From: Actinoallomurus sp963799975
GTDB taxonomy: Bacteria; Actinomycetota; Actinomycetes; Streptosporangiales; Streptosporangiaceae
DNA: 64,000 bases
Direction of reading: 5' to 3'
Assembly: GCA_963799975.1 (NCBI GenBank)
Contig: CAWCZF010000006.1
Span: 186,001 to 250,000, forward strand
The notes beneath the pieces were generated by a model. That model ran no database searches. It was not told where the DNA came from and saw only the letters and a program-made list of their open reading frames with translations. The position numbers were made by a program, and so were the translations under genes. Positions 15,394-25,219 of the stretch are shown here, piece by piece (positions within the stretch are counted from its first letter, which is position 1; each line of letters opens with the position of its first letter).

Positions 15394-15418
15394 GCCGGGC
15401 CTCTTCGGGGGCCTGGCT
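15393..15418 (+). terminator. Terminator hairpin after E1-alpha
   Basis: Arms AGCCGGGCC (15393-15401) and GGCCTGGCT (15410-15418) pair with one G-U, around an 8-base loop. The position, overlapping the stop codon, fits termination of the E1-alpha message. Confidence 0.55.
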
Positions 15419-15523
15419 GGACGTGACCGGGGGTGTCCTGCCTAGGATGTGCTTTCCGCGACATACGCGGCGCCCGCTCCCCGCCGAGCAGGCCCCGGGC
15501 CGCCGCACTCCGGAGGAGGACCT

Positions 15524-15757
15524 TTGAGCACTCCGTTCACGCGCGACAACCTCGATCTGGCCACGACCGCACGAGAGATGGCGGACCGGGCCCCCGCCGG
15601 TTCGATGGAGAAGGCCGTCGCCGGGTCGGTGGCCGTCTCCTGCGCGACCACCCGCACCTTCGAGGAGGCGCGCGACGTCCTCGGCGGCCTGCACCCCGAA
15701 GAGGTACGCCGGCCGGCGATCGAGTTCCTGGAGCGTCTCGCCGTGTACGAGCCGTGA
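15524..15757 (+). CDS. Small conserved protein, TTG start
   Basis: The 77-residue product (STPFTRDNLDLATTAREM at its start) is soluble and mostly helical, ending in RRPAIEFLERLAVYEP. I do not recognise the family. The TTG at 15524 is favoured because a very strong GGAGGAGGA lies 4-5 bp upstream, whereas the longer frame from 15449 reads through it. It sits just upstream of a GroES-like gene. Confidence 0.6.
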   Translation: MSTPFTRDNLDLATTAREMADRAPAGSMEKAVAGSVAVSCATTRTFEEARDVLGGLHPEEVRRPAIEFLERLAVYEP

Positions 15758-15795
15758 GCCGCTCGGCAGCTTCCACCACAAAGTAGACTCCGCAC

Positions 15796-16113
15796 GTGTC
15801 CGAGGCGAAGTTCGAGATCCAGATGCTGCACGACCGGGTCATGGTGCGCCCCGACAAGGAGGGGGAGCGCCGCAGCACCGGCGGCATCGTCATCCCCGCG
15901 ACGGCCGACCTGGCGAACCGCCTGGTCTGGGGCGAGGTCTGCGGCGTCGGCCACCACGTACGCTCGGTCAAGGTCGGCGACAAGGTCCTCTACAAGGACG
16001 AGGACCAGTACGAGGTCGAGGTCCAGGGCGCGATGTACATCGTGATGCGCGAACGCGACCTGCACGCCGTCGCCAGCGAGCGCCCCGAGTACGGCACCGG
16101 CCTCTACCTCTGA
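15796..16113 (+). CDS. GroES-like co-chaperonin
   Basis: The 105-residue protein has the Cpn10 fold pattern: LHDRVMVRPDKEGERRSTGGIVIP with the mobile-loop region, VGDKVLYKDEDQYEVEVQGAMYIVMRERDLHA at the end of the barrel. The C-terminal ASERPEYGTGLYL is an extra tail. No groEL is next to it, so it is probably a second, divergent GroES. Start is GTG at 15796. It converges on the glucodextranase gene with an 8-bp gap. Confidence 0.8.
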   Translation: MSEAKFEIQMLHDRVMVRPDKEGERRSTGGIVIPATADLANRLVWGEVCGVGHHVRSVKVGDKVLYKDEDQYEVEVQGAMYIVMRERDLHAVASERPEYGTGLYL

Positions 16114-16121
16114 CGCCCTGA

Positions 16122-19100
16122 TCAGGGGATCGGCACCGAGCGGATCGCGACCGTGCCCTTCGTCGGGTCCAGTTCCGTCTCCTGGGAGACGCCCGCCGGC
16201 GTGATGACGTCCATGGCGCGCGGGACCGTGGCCGGGTCGGCCGCGCAGATCGGGCCCGAGTCGCCCGGTCCGCAGACTCCGAAGGTGTACGGCTGCGGGG
16301 TCGGGGCGAAGCCGCGTGCCTGGTCGGCGCTGAAGCCGTCCTGGCCGTGCAGTACGACCGCGAACCGCCAGCCCGTGCCCGGGGTGCCGAACACGGTCTT
16401 CGGCAGCGCGATGGTGATGGTCCTGGTCGCCTGCGACGCGCGTACCGCCGCGCCGCCGCGCGCGTCGCCCGCCGCGTCGACCCACACCGGTGCGGCGAAG
16501 CCCTGGACCTCGATCCGCTGGCTCCAGGAGTCCGCGAGCGTGTAGCCGCGCTGCGCGGACGCCGCCTGGTCCGAGACCGTCGAAGCGCCCGGCTGCCGGA
16601 CGTACACGTCGAGGAGCTGTGCGCCCAGCGCGCTGCCGAACGTCGGCGTCAGGTCGCGCAGGCGCGCCTGGAGGTAGACCGTGTTCGCGTCGCTGATCAC
16701 CTGGAATCGTTCCAGGTCGAACGCGCCCGGATGGAAGTCGGGCGCGGTCGGGTAGGCGTACGTGCCCGGCCCGTGGTCGTCGCCGTCCACGTCCGTTACG
16801 TCCAGGGCCGTCGTGCCGCCGGTCAGCTCGCCGATGACGGTCCGCTGGGCCTGTGCCGTGCCGCCGCGGGTGGTCGCGGTCACGGTCAGCACCGTGGTGC
16901 CGAAGCTCGCCGGCGCGCTCGCGGTGAACGCGCCGTCCGCGCCGGCCCGCGTCGAGGCGACGACGGTGTCGCCGCCGACGTCCGTTCCGGCCGAGGCGAC
17001 CTCGACGCGTGCGTACGGGGCCGTTGTGCCGGTGACCTGGACCGTCGCCCCGGAGACCGACGCGCCGTCCGCGGGCGCGGTGATCGTCAGCGGGATCGCG
17101 GCCGGCGCGTGCGCGTACCGGTCGCGTACGGCCGCGGGCTGCTCCAGCGGACGTCCCGCGCCGAGGTCGACCGCGAGCCGTACGACCTGCGCCTGTGCCC
17201 AGGTGAGCGGGGCCGCCGAGCCCGCCGCCCGGCCGTCGGTGAAGCCGATCGAGGCGGTGGCGGGGTCGCTGCCGTACGGGCTCGCGGGCAGGTCCGTGTC
17301 CTCCCACGCCTGCTCGGGCACCAGGCCGGTGGCGGTGTAGCGGCTCATCGAGGCCAGCAGCGCCGCGGCTCCGCGCCCGTCGCGTACCTGGAGGTCGTGC
17401 TCGGCGCGCTCGCCGGACAGTACCGGCCACGGGTGCCCGGAGCCGGCGTTGCCGGTCGGCCAGGGCTTGCCGTCCGGGTCGCAGGAGGTGGGGTCGGCGA
17501 CGTGGCAGTCGCCGTAGCCGTCCTCGGTGCCGGCGGTGTCCGAACCGTAGCGGTACCAGCCCTGGCCGCTCGGGGTCGCGTGCCCGATGACCCTGTCCAC
17601 GACGGGCAGCGAGGCGGTCACGTCCGGGTCGTCCGGGGCGAGGACGCCGAGGCGGCTCAGCTCCAGGAAGCCGGCGTCGACCACCCGCCGCTGGTCCTCG
17701 GTCGGGCCGCCGTTGCCCAGGCCGTACGTCGTCGCGGCGTCAGGGTCGCCGTTCTTGGACAGGCGCAGGAAGTAGCGCTTGGCGTACGGGCCGGTCGTGG
17801 TGACCGTCCAGCTCTTCACCGAGCGGGCGAACCGGTCGGCGGTCGCGCGGTAGAGACGTCCGCGCGCGTCGTCGCCGTGGCGGTCGGCGATTTCAGCGCC
17901 CGCGACCAGTCCGGCGATCTCGGCGGCGATGGTCGAGGGGGAGTATCCGGACTGCTCCTCCCAGCGTTCCACGCCGTACGACGGGCCGTGGGAGACGAGG
18001 AAGTCCGCGGCCCCGCGTACGTGGTCGCGCCACAGGGCCGCGTCGCCGCCGAGCCCGGACTGGTAGGCCATCAGGACCGGGTAGGCGGTCTCGTCGAGCT
18101 GGTCCCCGCCGGTGTCCGGGGCGACCTGGCCGTTCAGCAGCGAGTTGCGCGGCAGCCTCCCGTCGGGCAGTTGCTGGCGCTCCAGCAGGAACCGCGCGGT
18201 CGCACGCGCCGTCGTCAGGTCGCCGTCGGTGAGGAACCCGGTGAACGCCTCGTACAGGTCGCGGGAGAACACCTCACGGTAGGAGCCGAAGTAGAAGGGC
18301 TGCCCGCCCGTACGGTCCGCCGCGCTGATCGCCTGCCCCCACGGGCTCGCCAGCGACGCCACGACCGCGCCGGGGAAGGTCTTGTCCTCGCTCGCCTTGA
18401 TGACGTTGGCGGACAGGTAGTAGGCGCTCGCCTGCGCCGCGGGCGGTCGCCGCAGTCCGCGGTCGTAGGCGTGCCAGCCGTTCTCGTAGTCGCGCTCGGT
18501 GGCGGCGAAGGGCCTTGCGGCGGCCGCTCCGGCGGTGTCGATCGCCTGCCCGCCCGTACGGCCGAAGCCGAGGGCGAAGGTCGTCTCGCCGTGGCTGAGC
18601 GGCAGTTGCGCGGTCGCGACGACGTTGCCGTCCGCGGCCGAGTCCGCGGGCGTGAGCGTGTGGCCGGCGTCGAGCATGGCCGCGCCGTCGCTCGCGGTGC
18701 CGACGTAGCCGACGCTCGCCTGGGGGAGCGGCCGGTCGGCGCGCAGCGCGAGGTGGGTGGGGACGGCGTAGTCGCGGTTCGCGGCGCTCGTGCGTGTGTT
18801 CTCGTCGCCGACGACGGGCACGCCGTGCTGCACCGTGCCGGTGTCGCCGCCCGCGTTGACGTCGCCTCCGCCGCCGTTGCCGTTGATGCTCGTGTCGAGC
18901 CGCACGTACAGGCGGAGCGGCGTGCTCGCCTCCAGCCGGGTCCGCACGACCACGGCGTCCCGGCGCGGGTCGGTCACGTACGTGGTGACGAGGCGGTAGC
19001 GCCCGGCCTTGCTCGCGGTCGTGACGGTGCACGCCATGCCGCTCGCGTCGGTGCGTACGGTGTAGGTCGTGTCGCGGCCCTGGAGCTCGGTGAACGTGCG

Positions 19101-19361
19101 CCCGTCGGTGACCGCGAACCGCATCGACTCGACGTCGGTGTTGTCGATGGTCGGCTCGTATACGTCGGACAGCACGCCGCCGGCCACGGTGTACCAGATC
19201 TTGGAACCGCCGTGCGCCGTGCCCACGCAGTCCTTGCGCGCCAGGTCGAAGTGGGACGTCGTGCCCGGCCCCGCCGCGGCGGCGTGGGCGGTGCCGCCGA
19301 CCAGGCCTAAGAGCGGAAGGCCGAGCGCGACGGCGAACACGGCGATGTGCGGACGACGCAT
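16122..19361 (-). CDS. Secreted GH15 glucodextranase/glucoamylase-like enzyme
   Basis: The 1079-residue protein has a Sec signal peptide (about 1-28, cut near AHA). The layout matches glucodextranase: N-terminal beta-sandwich (about 30-300), GH15 alpha/alpha barrel (about 310-750), Ig-like linker domain (about 760-840), and C-terminal beta-sandwich (about 850-1070). The motif GVERWEEQSGYSPST at about 464-477 holds the general acid Glu, and HPWPVLSGERAEHDL carries the putative base Glu. GH15 glucodextranases release glucose from alpha-1,6 glucans. It is transcribed alone. The length is close to the Arthrobacter enzyme as I recall it. Confidence 0.85.
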   Translation of the reverse strand: MRRPHIAVFAVALGLPLLGLVGGTAHAAAAGPGTTSHFDLARKDCVGTAHGGSKIWYTVAGGVLSDVYEPTIDNTDVESMRFAVTDGRTFTELQGRDTTYTVRTDASGMACTVTTASKAGRYRLVTTYVTDPRRDAVVVRTRLEASTPLRLYVRLDTSINGNGGGGDVNAGGDTGTVQHGVPVVGDENTRTSAANRDYAVPTHLALRADRPLPQASVGYVGTASDGAAMLDAGHTLTPADSAADGNVVATAQLPLSHGETTFALGFGRTGGQAIDTAGAAAARPFAATERDYENGWHAYDRGLRRPPAAQASAYYLSANVIKASEDKTFPGAVVASLASPWGQAISAADRTGGQPFYFGSYREVFSRDLYEAFTGFLTDGDLTTARATARFLLERQQLPDGRLPRNSLLNGQVAPDTGGDQLDETAYPVLMAYQSGLGGDAALWRDHVRGAADFLVSHGPSYGVERWEEQSGYSPSTIAAEIAGLVAGAEIADRHGDDARGRLYRATADRFARSVKSWTVTTTGPYAKRYFLRLSKNGDPDAATTYGLGNGGPTEDQRRVVDAGFLELSRLGVLAPDDPDVTASLPVVDRVIGHATPSGQGWYRYGSDTAGTEDGYGDCHVADPTSCDPDGKPWPTGNAGSGHPWPVLSGERAEHDLQVRDGRGAAALLASMSRYTATGLVPEQAWEDTDLPASPYGSDPATASIGFTDGRAAGSAAPLTWAQAQVVRLAVDLGAGRPLEQPAAVRDRYAHAPAAIPLTITAPADGASVSGATVQVTGTTAPYARVEVASAGTDVGGDTVVASTRAGADGAFTASAPASFGTTVLTVTATTRGGTAQAQRTVIGELTGGTTALDVTDVDGDDHGPGTYAYPTAPDFHPGAFDLERFQVISDANTVYLQARLRDLTPTFGSALGAQLLDVYVRQPGASTVSDQAASAQRGYTLADSWSQRIEVQGFAAPVWVDAAGDARGGAAVRASQATRTITIALPKTVFGTPGTGWRFAVVLHGQDGFSADQARGFAPTPQPYTFGVCGPGDSGPICAADPATVPRAMDVITPAGVSQETELDPTKGTVAIRSVPIP

Positions 19362-19462
19362 GACGTGGGCCTCCGGCGCTTGTCGTGCCGCCCAGCCAAT
19401 GTCGCCGCTGATCTTCTGTCAACGTCCGGAACCGGACGAGACCGGCCCCCTACGGCTTCATC

Positions 19463-19708
19463 TCAGTTGATGAAGACCTTGACGTCCCATCCGCCATTCT
19501 TAATCAGTCCGCGGGTGTAGAACTCGCAGATCCAGGCGGAGGCGCCGTATTGCGCGGCGGTGGCCGGGCCCCTGCTGTTGCAGATCGCCTTGGTCGGGTA
19601 TAGGGCGTTGGTGTAGATCCACGTTCCCGCGTGTGCCGGGGTGGTCAGCCCGACGAGCGCAGTGCCCGCGATGGCCAGGGGGATGGCGGTACGAAGCAGG
19701 CGCTTCAT
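19463..19708 (-). CDS. Small secreted protein
   Basis: The 81-residue precursor has a clear Sec signal peptide (MKRLLRTAIPLAIAG, cut near AHA) and a mature part of about 53 residues with two Cys (KAICNSRG and AWICEFYT) that can form one disulfide. Small secreted proteins of this shape are common in actinomycetes; their function is unknown. No clear Shine-Dalgarno precedes the ATG at 19708. Confidence 0.65.
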   Translation of the reverse strand: MKRLLRTAIPLAIAGTALVGLTTPAHAGTWIYTNALYPTKAICNSRGPATAAQYGASAWICEFYTRGLIKNGGWDVKVFIN

Positions 19709-20003
19709 GGTGTGTACCCATCTATGCGAAGTTATGGGTATAGCGGGTGAGGGGCCGAGTCGATATACGGTCGGCCTGAGTCGAGGGTTTCTTGCGACCG
19801 AAATCATAGCCTCCTTGGCGGGGACTGTGGGCTGGCATTGCCATTCCTTGACCTGCGGGAACACCGGTGGCCGGGGTGCCGGGCTGAGGTGGCGGCCTGC
19901 CCGCGATGCGCCGGGCGCGGTTTGGTCCGGGCATGTCTCGGCGACGCCGCGCCGAGGGGCCGCTGAGCAGGGAGATCATGGCCGCGCGGGGGAAGATGAG
20001 GTC

Positions 20004-20696
20004 ATGGGACTGGACGACCTCGACCCCTTCGCCCTCCTCGACGCGGAGGCGGAGCGGCTCGATCACCACTTTTCCGGCCTGCCGGACGCCGCCTGGGCGG
20101 GGCAGTCCCGCTGCGCAGGCTGGACGGTACGCGACGTCCTCGCCCACCTCGCGGGGCAGGAGGCGTACAACCACGCGTGCCTGGGCGACGACCTGGCGGC
20201 ACTGTCGGCGCGCATGGAGCGCGAGGGCATCGTGGGCATCGCGGACTTCAACGCGTGGACCGTACGCACGCGGCAGGGCCGGCCGGTCGGCGAGATCCTG
20301 GACGAGTGGCGTACCGGAAACGGCGAGACGCGCCGCCGGATGCGCACACTCGGCCGGAACGCGACCCTGCCGACGATGTGTGGCCCGTACCCGGTCGGCT
20401 TGCAGGTCTTCCACTACGCGTCGGAGTACGCCACCCACGCCGACGACGTGAACGTGCCGGACGCCGCGAACCCGGCACGGGTGAGCTGGCGCGCGTGTGT
20501 GGGCCGCTTCGCCCTGACCGAACGCGCCGCGCCGGTCGAGGTCGAACAGGACGGCGACGGCCATTACACGGTACGCACCGCCGCGGCGGAGGCCCGGCTG
20601 AACCCACCCGACTTCGTCGCCGCCACCGTGGGCCGGCTGGACCCCGGCCACCCACTCGACCCGCAACTACGCGAGGCGCTCCGCTGCCTCGCCTGA
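20004..20696 (+). CDS. DinB-like mycothiol-dependent maleylpyruvate isomerase family protein
   Basis: The 230-residue protein has the DinB/MDMPI four-helix pattern. CAGWTVRDVLAHLAGQEAYNH supplies one metal-binding His, and HYASEYATHADDV supplies the second site. This superfamily includes mycothiol-dependent metalloenzymes. The substrate is unknown. The ATG at 20004 follows a GGAAGATGAGG tract. It is monocistronic. Confidence 0.8.
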   Translation: MGLDDLDPFALLDAEAERLDHHFSGLPDAAWAGQSRCAGWTVRDVLAHLAGQEAYNHACLGDDLAALSARMEREGIVGIADFNAWTVRTRQGRPVGEILDEWRTGNGETRRRMRTLGRNATLPTMCGPYPVGLQVFHYASEYATHADDVNVPDAANPARVSWRACVGRFALTERAAPVEVEQDGDGHYTVRTAAAEARLNPPDFVAATVGRLDPGHPLDPQLREALRCLA

Positions 20697-20796
20697 GCCC
20701 GGCGTGAGCACCTGACGCGCGGCGGCTTGGCGGCGACCGCGCCACACCCTAGCCCGCCAGAACCTCGTTCTGGTTTCATGCGGTGGGGAGGCGTTC

Positions 20797-22245
20797 ATGT
20801 CTCAGCGGTCGGTCAGTGTGGTCATCGTCGGGGCCGGGTTCGGCGGTATCGGCATGGCGATCAGGCTGCGGCGGGCCGGCGTACGCGACGTCGTCGTCCT
20901 GGAGAAGGCCGGGGGCCTCGGCGGCACGTGGCGTGACAACGTCTATCCCGGTGCGGCCTGTGACATCCCCTCCAACCTCTACTCCTTCTCCTTCGAGCGG
21001 CGCCGCGACTGGTCGCGGCGGTTCCCGCAGCAGGAGGAGATCCTCGGCTACCTGCGCGACTGCGCCGACAAGTACGGGATCGCGCCGAGGTTCGGCGCCG
21101 AGGTCGAGGAGGCGGCCTTCGACGACGAGTGCGGCCTGTGGCGGGTGCGTACGACGGCGGGCGAGGAGTACGCCGCGCGTGCCCTGGTCGCCGCCTGCGG
21201 GCAGCTCAACCGGCCCGCCTACCCCTCGTTCCCGAACGCCTTCGCCGGGACGGCCTTCCACTCCTCACGCTGGAACCACGCCTACGACCTGACCGGCAAG
21301 CGCGTCGCGGTGATCGGTACCGGGGCGAGCGCGATCCAGTTCGTTCCGCACGTCGCGGCGCGCGCCGCGCGGGTGCACGTGTTCCAGCGGACGCCGCCGT
21401 ACGTCGTGGACAAGGCCGACCGGGCGTACGCCTCGTGGGAGCGGCGGCTGCTGCGCCGGGTGCCCGTGCTGCGCACGCTCAGCCGGGCGAACACCTACGC
21501 GCGGCTTGAGGCGCGCGGCCTGGCGTTCATCACCGCGCCGCGCCTCATGGGCCCGGCCACGAACGTCTTCCGCCGCCGGCTCGCCGAGCGGGTGCCCGAC
21601 GCCGGGCTACGTGCCGCGCTGACCCCGGAGTACGTGATGGGCTGCAAGCGCGTCCTGCTCTCGGATGACTACTACGAGGCGGTCAACGCGGCCGGGGTCG
21701 AGCTGGTGACCGAGCCGGTCGACCGGATCACCGAGACCGCCGTGGTCACCGCGGACGGCCGCGAGCGCCCGGTGGACGCGGTGATCTACGGCACCGGGTT
21801 CCGCACCCAGAGCTTCGTGGCGCCGATGACCGTACGCGGCCGCGGCGGGCGTGAGCTGAACGACGCCTGGCGGGGCGGCGCGGAGGCCTATCTCGGCATC
21901 GTCGTGAGCGGCTTTCCCAACCTGTTCCTCATCTACGGGCCGAACACCAACCTCGGCCACAACTCGATCATCTACATGCTCGAATCGCAGTTCAACTACG
22001 TCGCCGGCTGCGTGCGCGCGCTCACCCGGGCGCGCGACATCGACGTACGGCCCGGCGTGCAGAGCGCGTTCAACCGCGAGGTGCAACAGCGGTTCCGCGA
22101 CACGGTGTGGACCAGCGGCTGCACGAGTTGGTACATGGCGCCCGACGGGAAGATCGTCAACAACTGGCCCGGCTACACCTTCGCGTACCGGCGTGCCACG
22201 CGGCGGCCCGATCCGCGCGACTTCCGCGTGGGTGCCTTCAGATGA
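20797..22245 (+). CDS. Flavin-containing monooxygenase, Baeyer-Villiger type
   Basis: The 482-residue protein has an FAD-binding GAGFGGIGMAIRL (about 12-24), NVYPGAACDIPSNLYSFSF, a Baeyer-Villiger fingerprint FAGTAFHSSRWNH (about 149-161) and an NADPH-site VIGTGASAIQF. Family enzymes insert an oxygen next to a ketone or oxidise heteroatoms. The substrate is not predictable. The ATG at 20797 is preceded by gtgggga. It converges on and overlaps the DD-carboxypeptidase gene by 8 bp. Confidence 0.88.
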   Translation: MSQRSVSVVIVGAGFGGIGMAIRLRRAGVRDVVVLEKAGGLGGTWRDNVYPGAACDIPSNLYSFSFERRRDWSRRFPQQEEILGYLRDCADKYGIAPRFGAEVEEAAFDDECGLWRVRTTAGEEYAARALVAACGQLNRPAYPSFPNAFAGTAFHSSRWNHAYDLTGKRVAVIGTGASAIQFVPHVAARAARVHVFQRTPPYVVDKADRAYASWERRLLRRVPVLRTLSRANTYARLEARGLAFITAPRLMGPATNVFRRRLAERVPDAGLRAALTPEYVMGCKRVLLSDDYYEAVNAAGVELVTEPVDRITETAVVTADGRERPVDAVIYGTGFRTQSFVAPMTVRGRGGRELNDAWRGGAEAYLGIVVSGFPNLFLIYGPNTNLGHNSIIYMLESQFNYVAGCVRALTRARDIDVRPGVQSAFNREVQQRFRDTVWTSGCTSWYMAPDGKIVNNWPGYTFAYRRATRRPDPRDFRVGAFR

Positions 22246-23428
22246 TCCGGGCGAGTTTGTCCACGACGCTCGCCGCGTGCAGCGGACGTGCCAGCCGCAG
22301 TTCGGTACGGTCCGCGCCCGTGGTGACCGACGCGATCGAGCGTCCGGCGGGCGCGTGCCGCGGTACCCGGCCCTCGACGCGCAGCCGCAGCGTGAGGCCG
22401 GGCCAGCCGGTGGCGACGACGGGTACGGGGGCGGTCAGCGCCACGCGGTGCCCGAAGCCGTCGTCGGCCCGTGCCAGCACCGCGCCCCGCGGCGCGAGGG
22501 TGACGCGGGTGAAGGAGTTCTCGGCCGCGACGATGATCGGCTGCGCGGCGGACACGGCCGTGGCCGGGCTCGTCGCCTGCGGCTGTGCCATCACCGCGCC
22601 GACCAGCAGCTTGCCGGCGTAGCGTGCGGCGAACACGTAGTTGGCGCCCGCCTGGGTCGTGAAGCCGGTCTTGCCGCCGATCACGCCGTCGGTGCCCAGG
22701 AGCGTGTTGCCGCCCGACCGCGCCTCCCCGCCGGTGCGCGGGGTGAACGTCGGCTTGTTCACGACCTCGGCGAACGCGGGGATCCGCATCGCCGCGCGGA
22801 ACAGCCGCACCTGGTCGGCGGCGGTGCTCACCGTGGTGGCGTCGAAGCCGCTCGGGTCGGTGTAGCGGGTGCCGGTCATGCCGAGCCGCCGTGCGGTGGC
22901 GTTCATCCTGGCGACGAACGGCACGTCGCCGCCGGTGTCCCAGCGGGCGAGCTCGTGCGCGATGTTGTTCGCCGAGACGATCATCAGCGCCTCCAGCGCC
23001 TCCCGCTCGGTGAACGGCTGGTTCGCGACCACGTCGACGTGGGTCTCCTCGCGCGCGATGCGCCAGGGCAGCCGGGCGGCCTCCTCGGCCGAGACGTGGT
23101 ATGTCGGGCCCTCCTGGCCGCCGGGCAGGGGATGGTCCTGGAGGAAGACGTAGGCGGTCATCACCTTGGCGACGCTCGCGGTCGGCGTCGGCGTCGCGGC
23201 GCCCGATCCGCCCATCCGGCCCAGCCCGTCCACCTCGACCACGGCCTGACCGGCGGCGGGCCACGGCAGCCTGAGCGTGCCGGGTACGGTGTGCGCGCTC
23301 GCGGCGACCAGCCGGAGCCGTGCCGCCGGCAGCGGCCGTACCATCTGGAAGACGACCAGGGCGATCAGCAGCAGGCCCGCCACCCCGCAGATGATCGCCA
23401 GTGTCCGGCCGTTGTGCCGCTCCGCCAT
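22238..23428 (-). CDS. D-alanyl-D-alanine carboxypeptidase (PBP, S11 type)
   Basis: The 396-residue protein has an N-terminal membrane anchor (about 8-28) and a serine DD-peptidase domain. SVAK at 85-88 holds the nucleophile Ser and Lys, SAN is at 152-154 and KTG at 253-255. It trims peptidoglycan stem peptides outside the membrane. The C-terminal part (about 290-396) is beta-rich like the PBP5-type tail. The ATG at 23428 follows AAGGAG with 7-bp spacing, better than the frame start at 23527. Confidence 0.88.
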   Translation of the reverse strand: MAERHNGRTLAIICGVAGLLLIALVVFQMVRPLPAARLRLVAASAHTVPGTLRLPWPAAGQAVVEVDGLGRMGGSGAATPTPTASVAKVMTAYVFLQDHPLPGGQEGPTYHVSAEEAARLPWRIAREETHVDVVANQPFTEREALEALMIVSANNIAHELARWDTGGDVPFVARMNATARRLGMTGTRYTDPSGFDATTVSTAADQVRLFRAAMRIPAFAEVVNKPTFTPRTGGEARSGGNTLLGTDGVIGGKTGFTTQAGANYVFAARYAGKLLVGAVMAQPQATSPATAVSAAQPIIVAAENSFTRVTLAPRGAVLARADDGFGHRVALTAPVPVVATGWPGLTLRLRVEGRVPRHAPAGRSIASVTTGADRTELRLARPLHAASVVDKLARII

Positions 23429-23587
23429 CGGCGTCTCCTTGGCCGGCGGCAGCATGCGTTCCGCGATACCCGTCACCGCACGACCCCCTGTGCTTTCCAG
23501 CGCGGTGCTGAAACGCTCCGCGAACACAGTAGATGCGCGAAACCCGGATCAGGTTCGTGACATGCCGGACGCAGTAACGTACGCCGC

Positions 23588-24322
23588 ATGCCCACCGCAC
23601 TCATCACCGGCGCGACGGCCGGAATCGGCGCCGCGTTCGCCCGGCGCCTCGCCGCCGACGGCTTCGACCTGATCCTGCTCGCCCGCGACGCCGAGCGGCT
23701 CACGCGCGCCGCGGAGGAGTACGGCGGCGCGGAGGTGGTCGTCGCCGACCTGAGCACGGAGGAGGGGATCGTCAGGGGTGAGGACGCCGCGCGCCGCGCC
23801 GACCTGGTGATCAACAACGCCGGGTTCGGGCAGAAGGGCCGCTTCCTCGACGTCCCGCTGGAGGACGAGCTGACCTTGCTCAAGGTGCACTGCGAGGCGG
23901 TGCTGCGGCTGACGCACGCGGCGGTCGTGGCGATGCGCGAGCGCGGCCGCGGCGGCGTCATCAACGTCGCCTCGGTCGCCGCGTTCTTCTCCCGGGGCAC
24001 GTACGGCGCGTCCAAGGCGTGGATCGTGAGCTTCAGCCAGGGCGTCGCGCAGGACGTGCCCGGCGTGCACGTCATGGCGCTCTGCCCCGGGTTCGTGCAC
24101 ACGGAGTTCCACGACCGGGCGGGGATGGACATGTCGGGCCTGCCCGAGGCGCTCTGGCTGGACGCCGACCGGGTCGTCGCCGACGGCCTGCGCGCCTTCC
24201 GCCGCGGTACCGCCGTGTGCGTGCCCGGCGCCCAGTACAAGGCGCTCGTCGGTGCGGGCCGCCTCGTCCCGCGCAACCTCGTCGCCCGGATTTCTTCTCG
24301 TACGGGCCGTAAGTACCGCTGA
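23588..24322 (+). CDS. Short-chain dehydrogenase/reductase
   Basis: The 244-residue protein has the classical SDR set: TGATAGIG (7-14), LVINNAGFG, the catalytic Ser in NVASVAAFF, and YGASK with Tyr and Lys. It has a short basic C-terminal tail GRKYR. The substrate is unknown. It stands alone between a divergent carboxypeptidase and a secreted protease. Confidence 0.85.
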   Translation: MPTALITGATAGIGAAFARRLAADGFDLILLARDAERLTRAAEEYGGAEVVVADLSTEEGIVRGEDAARRADLVINNAGFGQKGRFLDVPLEDELTLLKVHCEAVLRLTHAAVVAMRERGRGGVINVASVAAFFSRGTYGASKAWIVSFSQGVAQDVPGVHVMALCPGFVHTEFHDRAGMDMSGLPEALWLDADRVVADGLRAFRRGTAVCVPGAQYKALVGAGRLVPRNLVARISSRTGRKYR

Positions 24323-24427
24323 CCTCCAGGTAGGCCCTTCATCCCCTTTTCGCCAGCGTTCGTCGGCTCGCGCGCCCCCTGCGGAGAACGCTAGGTTTGC
24401 CCCATCCCGGACGGAGGTTCTCCCCCC

Positions 24428-25204
24428 ATGCCCCTGTTCCTGCGCCGTCTCGCCGCCGTCTCCTCGGCGGCTTTGCTGTCCGCGGGCCTGTTCACCGCCC
24501 CGGCCGCCCGAGCGGTCGTCGGCGGCACCGCCGCCGTACCCCCGCCGTGGCTCGCCGCCATCGGCACGCCGGCCTTCTTCGTACGGCCGTCGGGTCAGTT
24601 CTGCGGCGGGGTCCTGGTCGCCCCGGCGAAGGTCGTGACCGCGGCGCACTGCGTCGACTTCCTGCGTGCCGTGCCCACCCTCCTGAGTGCGACGTTCGGC
24701 CGCGCCGACCTCGCCAGGAAGGACGGCGAGAGCGTGCAGGTGAAGTCGATCTGGGTGGACCGTGGCTTCCACGAGACCGCGTTCCAGGGCGAGACCGTCG
24801 AACACCAGGACGTCGCCGTGCTGACGCTATCGCGCCCGATCATCGACCGCCTCCCGCTGCCGCTGGTCGACCGCCTCGGCGCGTACCCGCCGGGTGCTCC
24901 CGCGCAGGTGTACGGCTGGGGTACGACCTCCGAGCGCGACCTGGTCAACGCCAAGCTGCGCCAGGCGACCATCCCGCTGGCGGGCGATGACCGCTGCGCC
25001 GCGGCGTACGGCTCGTCCTTCGACCACCGCGACATGGTCTGCGCGGGCTCGCCGCACGGCGACACGTGCCAGTTCGACAGTGGCGGCCCGCTGGTCGTCC
25101 AGGGCCGCCTGGCGGGCCTGACCTCGTGGGCGTACGGCTGTGCGCGCGTGGGGTACCCGGGCGTCTACTCGCGGCTCTCGTTCTTCGCGCCGCTGCCGCT
25201 CTGA
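24428..25204 (+). CDS. Secreted trypsin-like serine protease (S1)
   Basis: The 258-residue precursor has a Sec signal (about 1-28) and almost no propeptide before the mature VVGG. The triad is His74 in TAAHC, Asp128 in HQDVAVL and Ser218 in DSGGP. The S1 pocket residue, six before the Ser, falls at Asp212 (GDTCQFDSGG), which supports trypsin-like cleavage after Arg or Lys. Phe replaces the usual Gly in the CxGDSGG motif. Cys pairs at TAAHC and the final CAR are present. Confidence 0.88.
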   Translation: MPLFLRRLAAVSSAALLSAGLFTAPAARAVVGGTAAVPPPWLAAIGTPAFFVRPSGQFCGGVLVAPAKVVTAAHCVDFLRAVPTLLSATFGRADLARKDGESVQVKSIWVDRGFHETAFQGETVEHQDVAVLTLSRPIIDRLPLPLVDRLGAYPPGAPAQVYGWGTTSERDLVNAKLRQATIPLAGDDRCAAAYGSSFDHRDMVCAGSPHGDTCQFDSGGPLVVQGRLAGLTSWAYGCARVGYPGVYSRLSFFAPLPL

Positions 25205-25219
25205 GGCCGCGCGAGGGCC

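Noticed and set aside
16116..16127. Palindrome CCCTGATCAGGG between convergent genes
   Set aside because: It lacks a loop, so it cannot form a terminator hairpin. It is more likely chance or a protein site.
16347..19310. Open frame of about 987 codons on the plus strand
   Set aside because: Antisense to the glucodextranase gene, which has a signal peptide and clear motifs. The antisense product has no recognisable domain.
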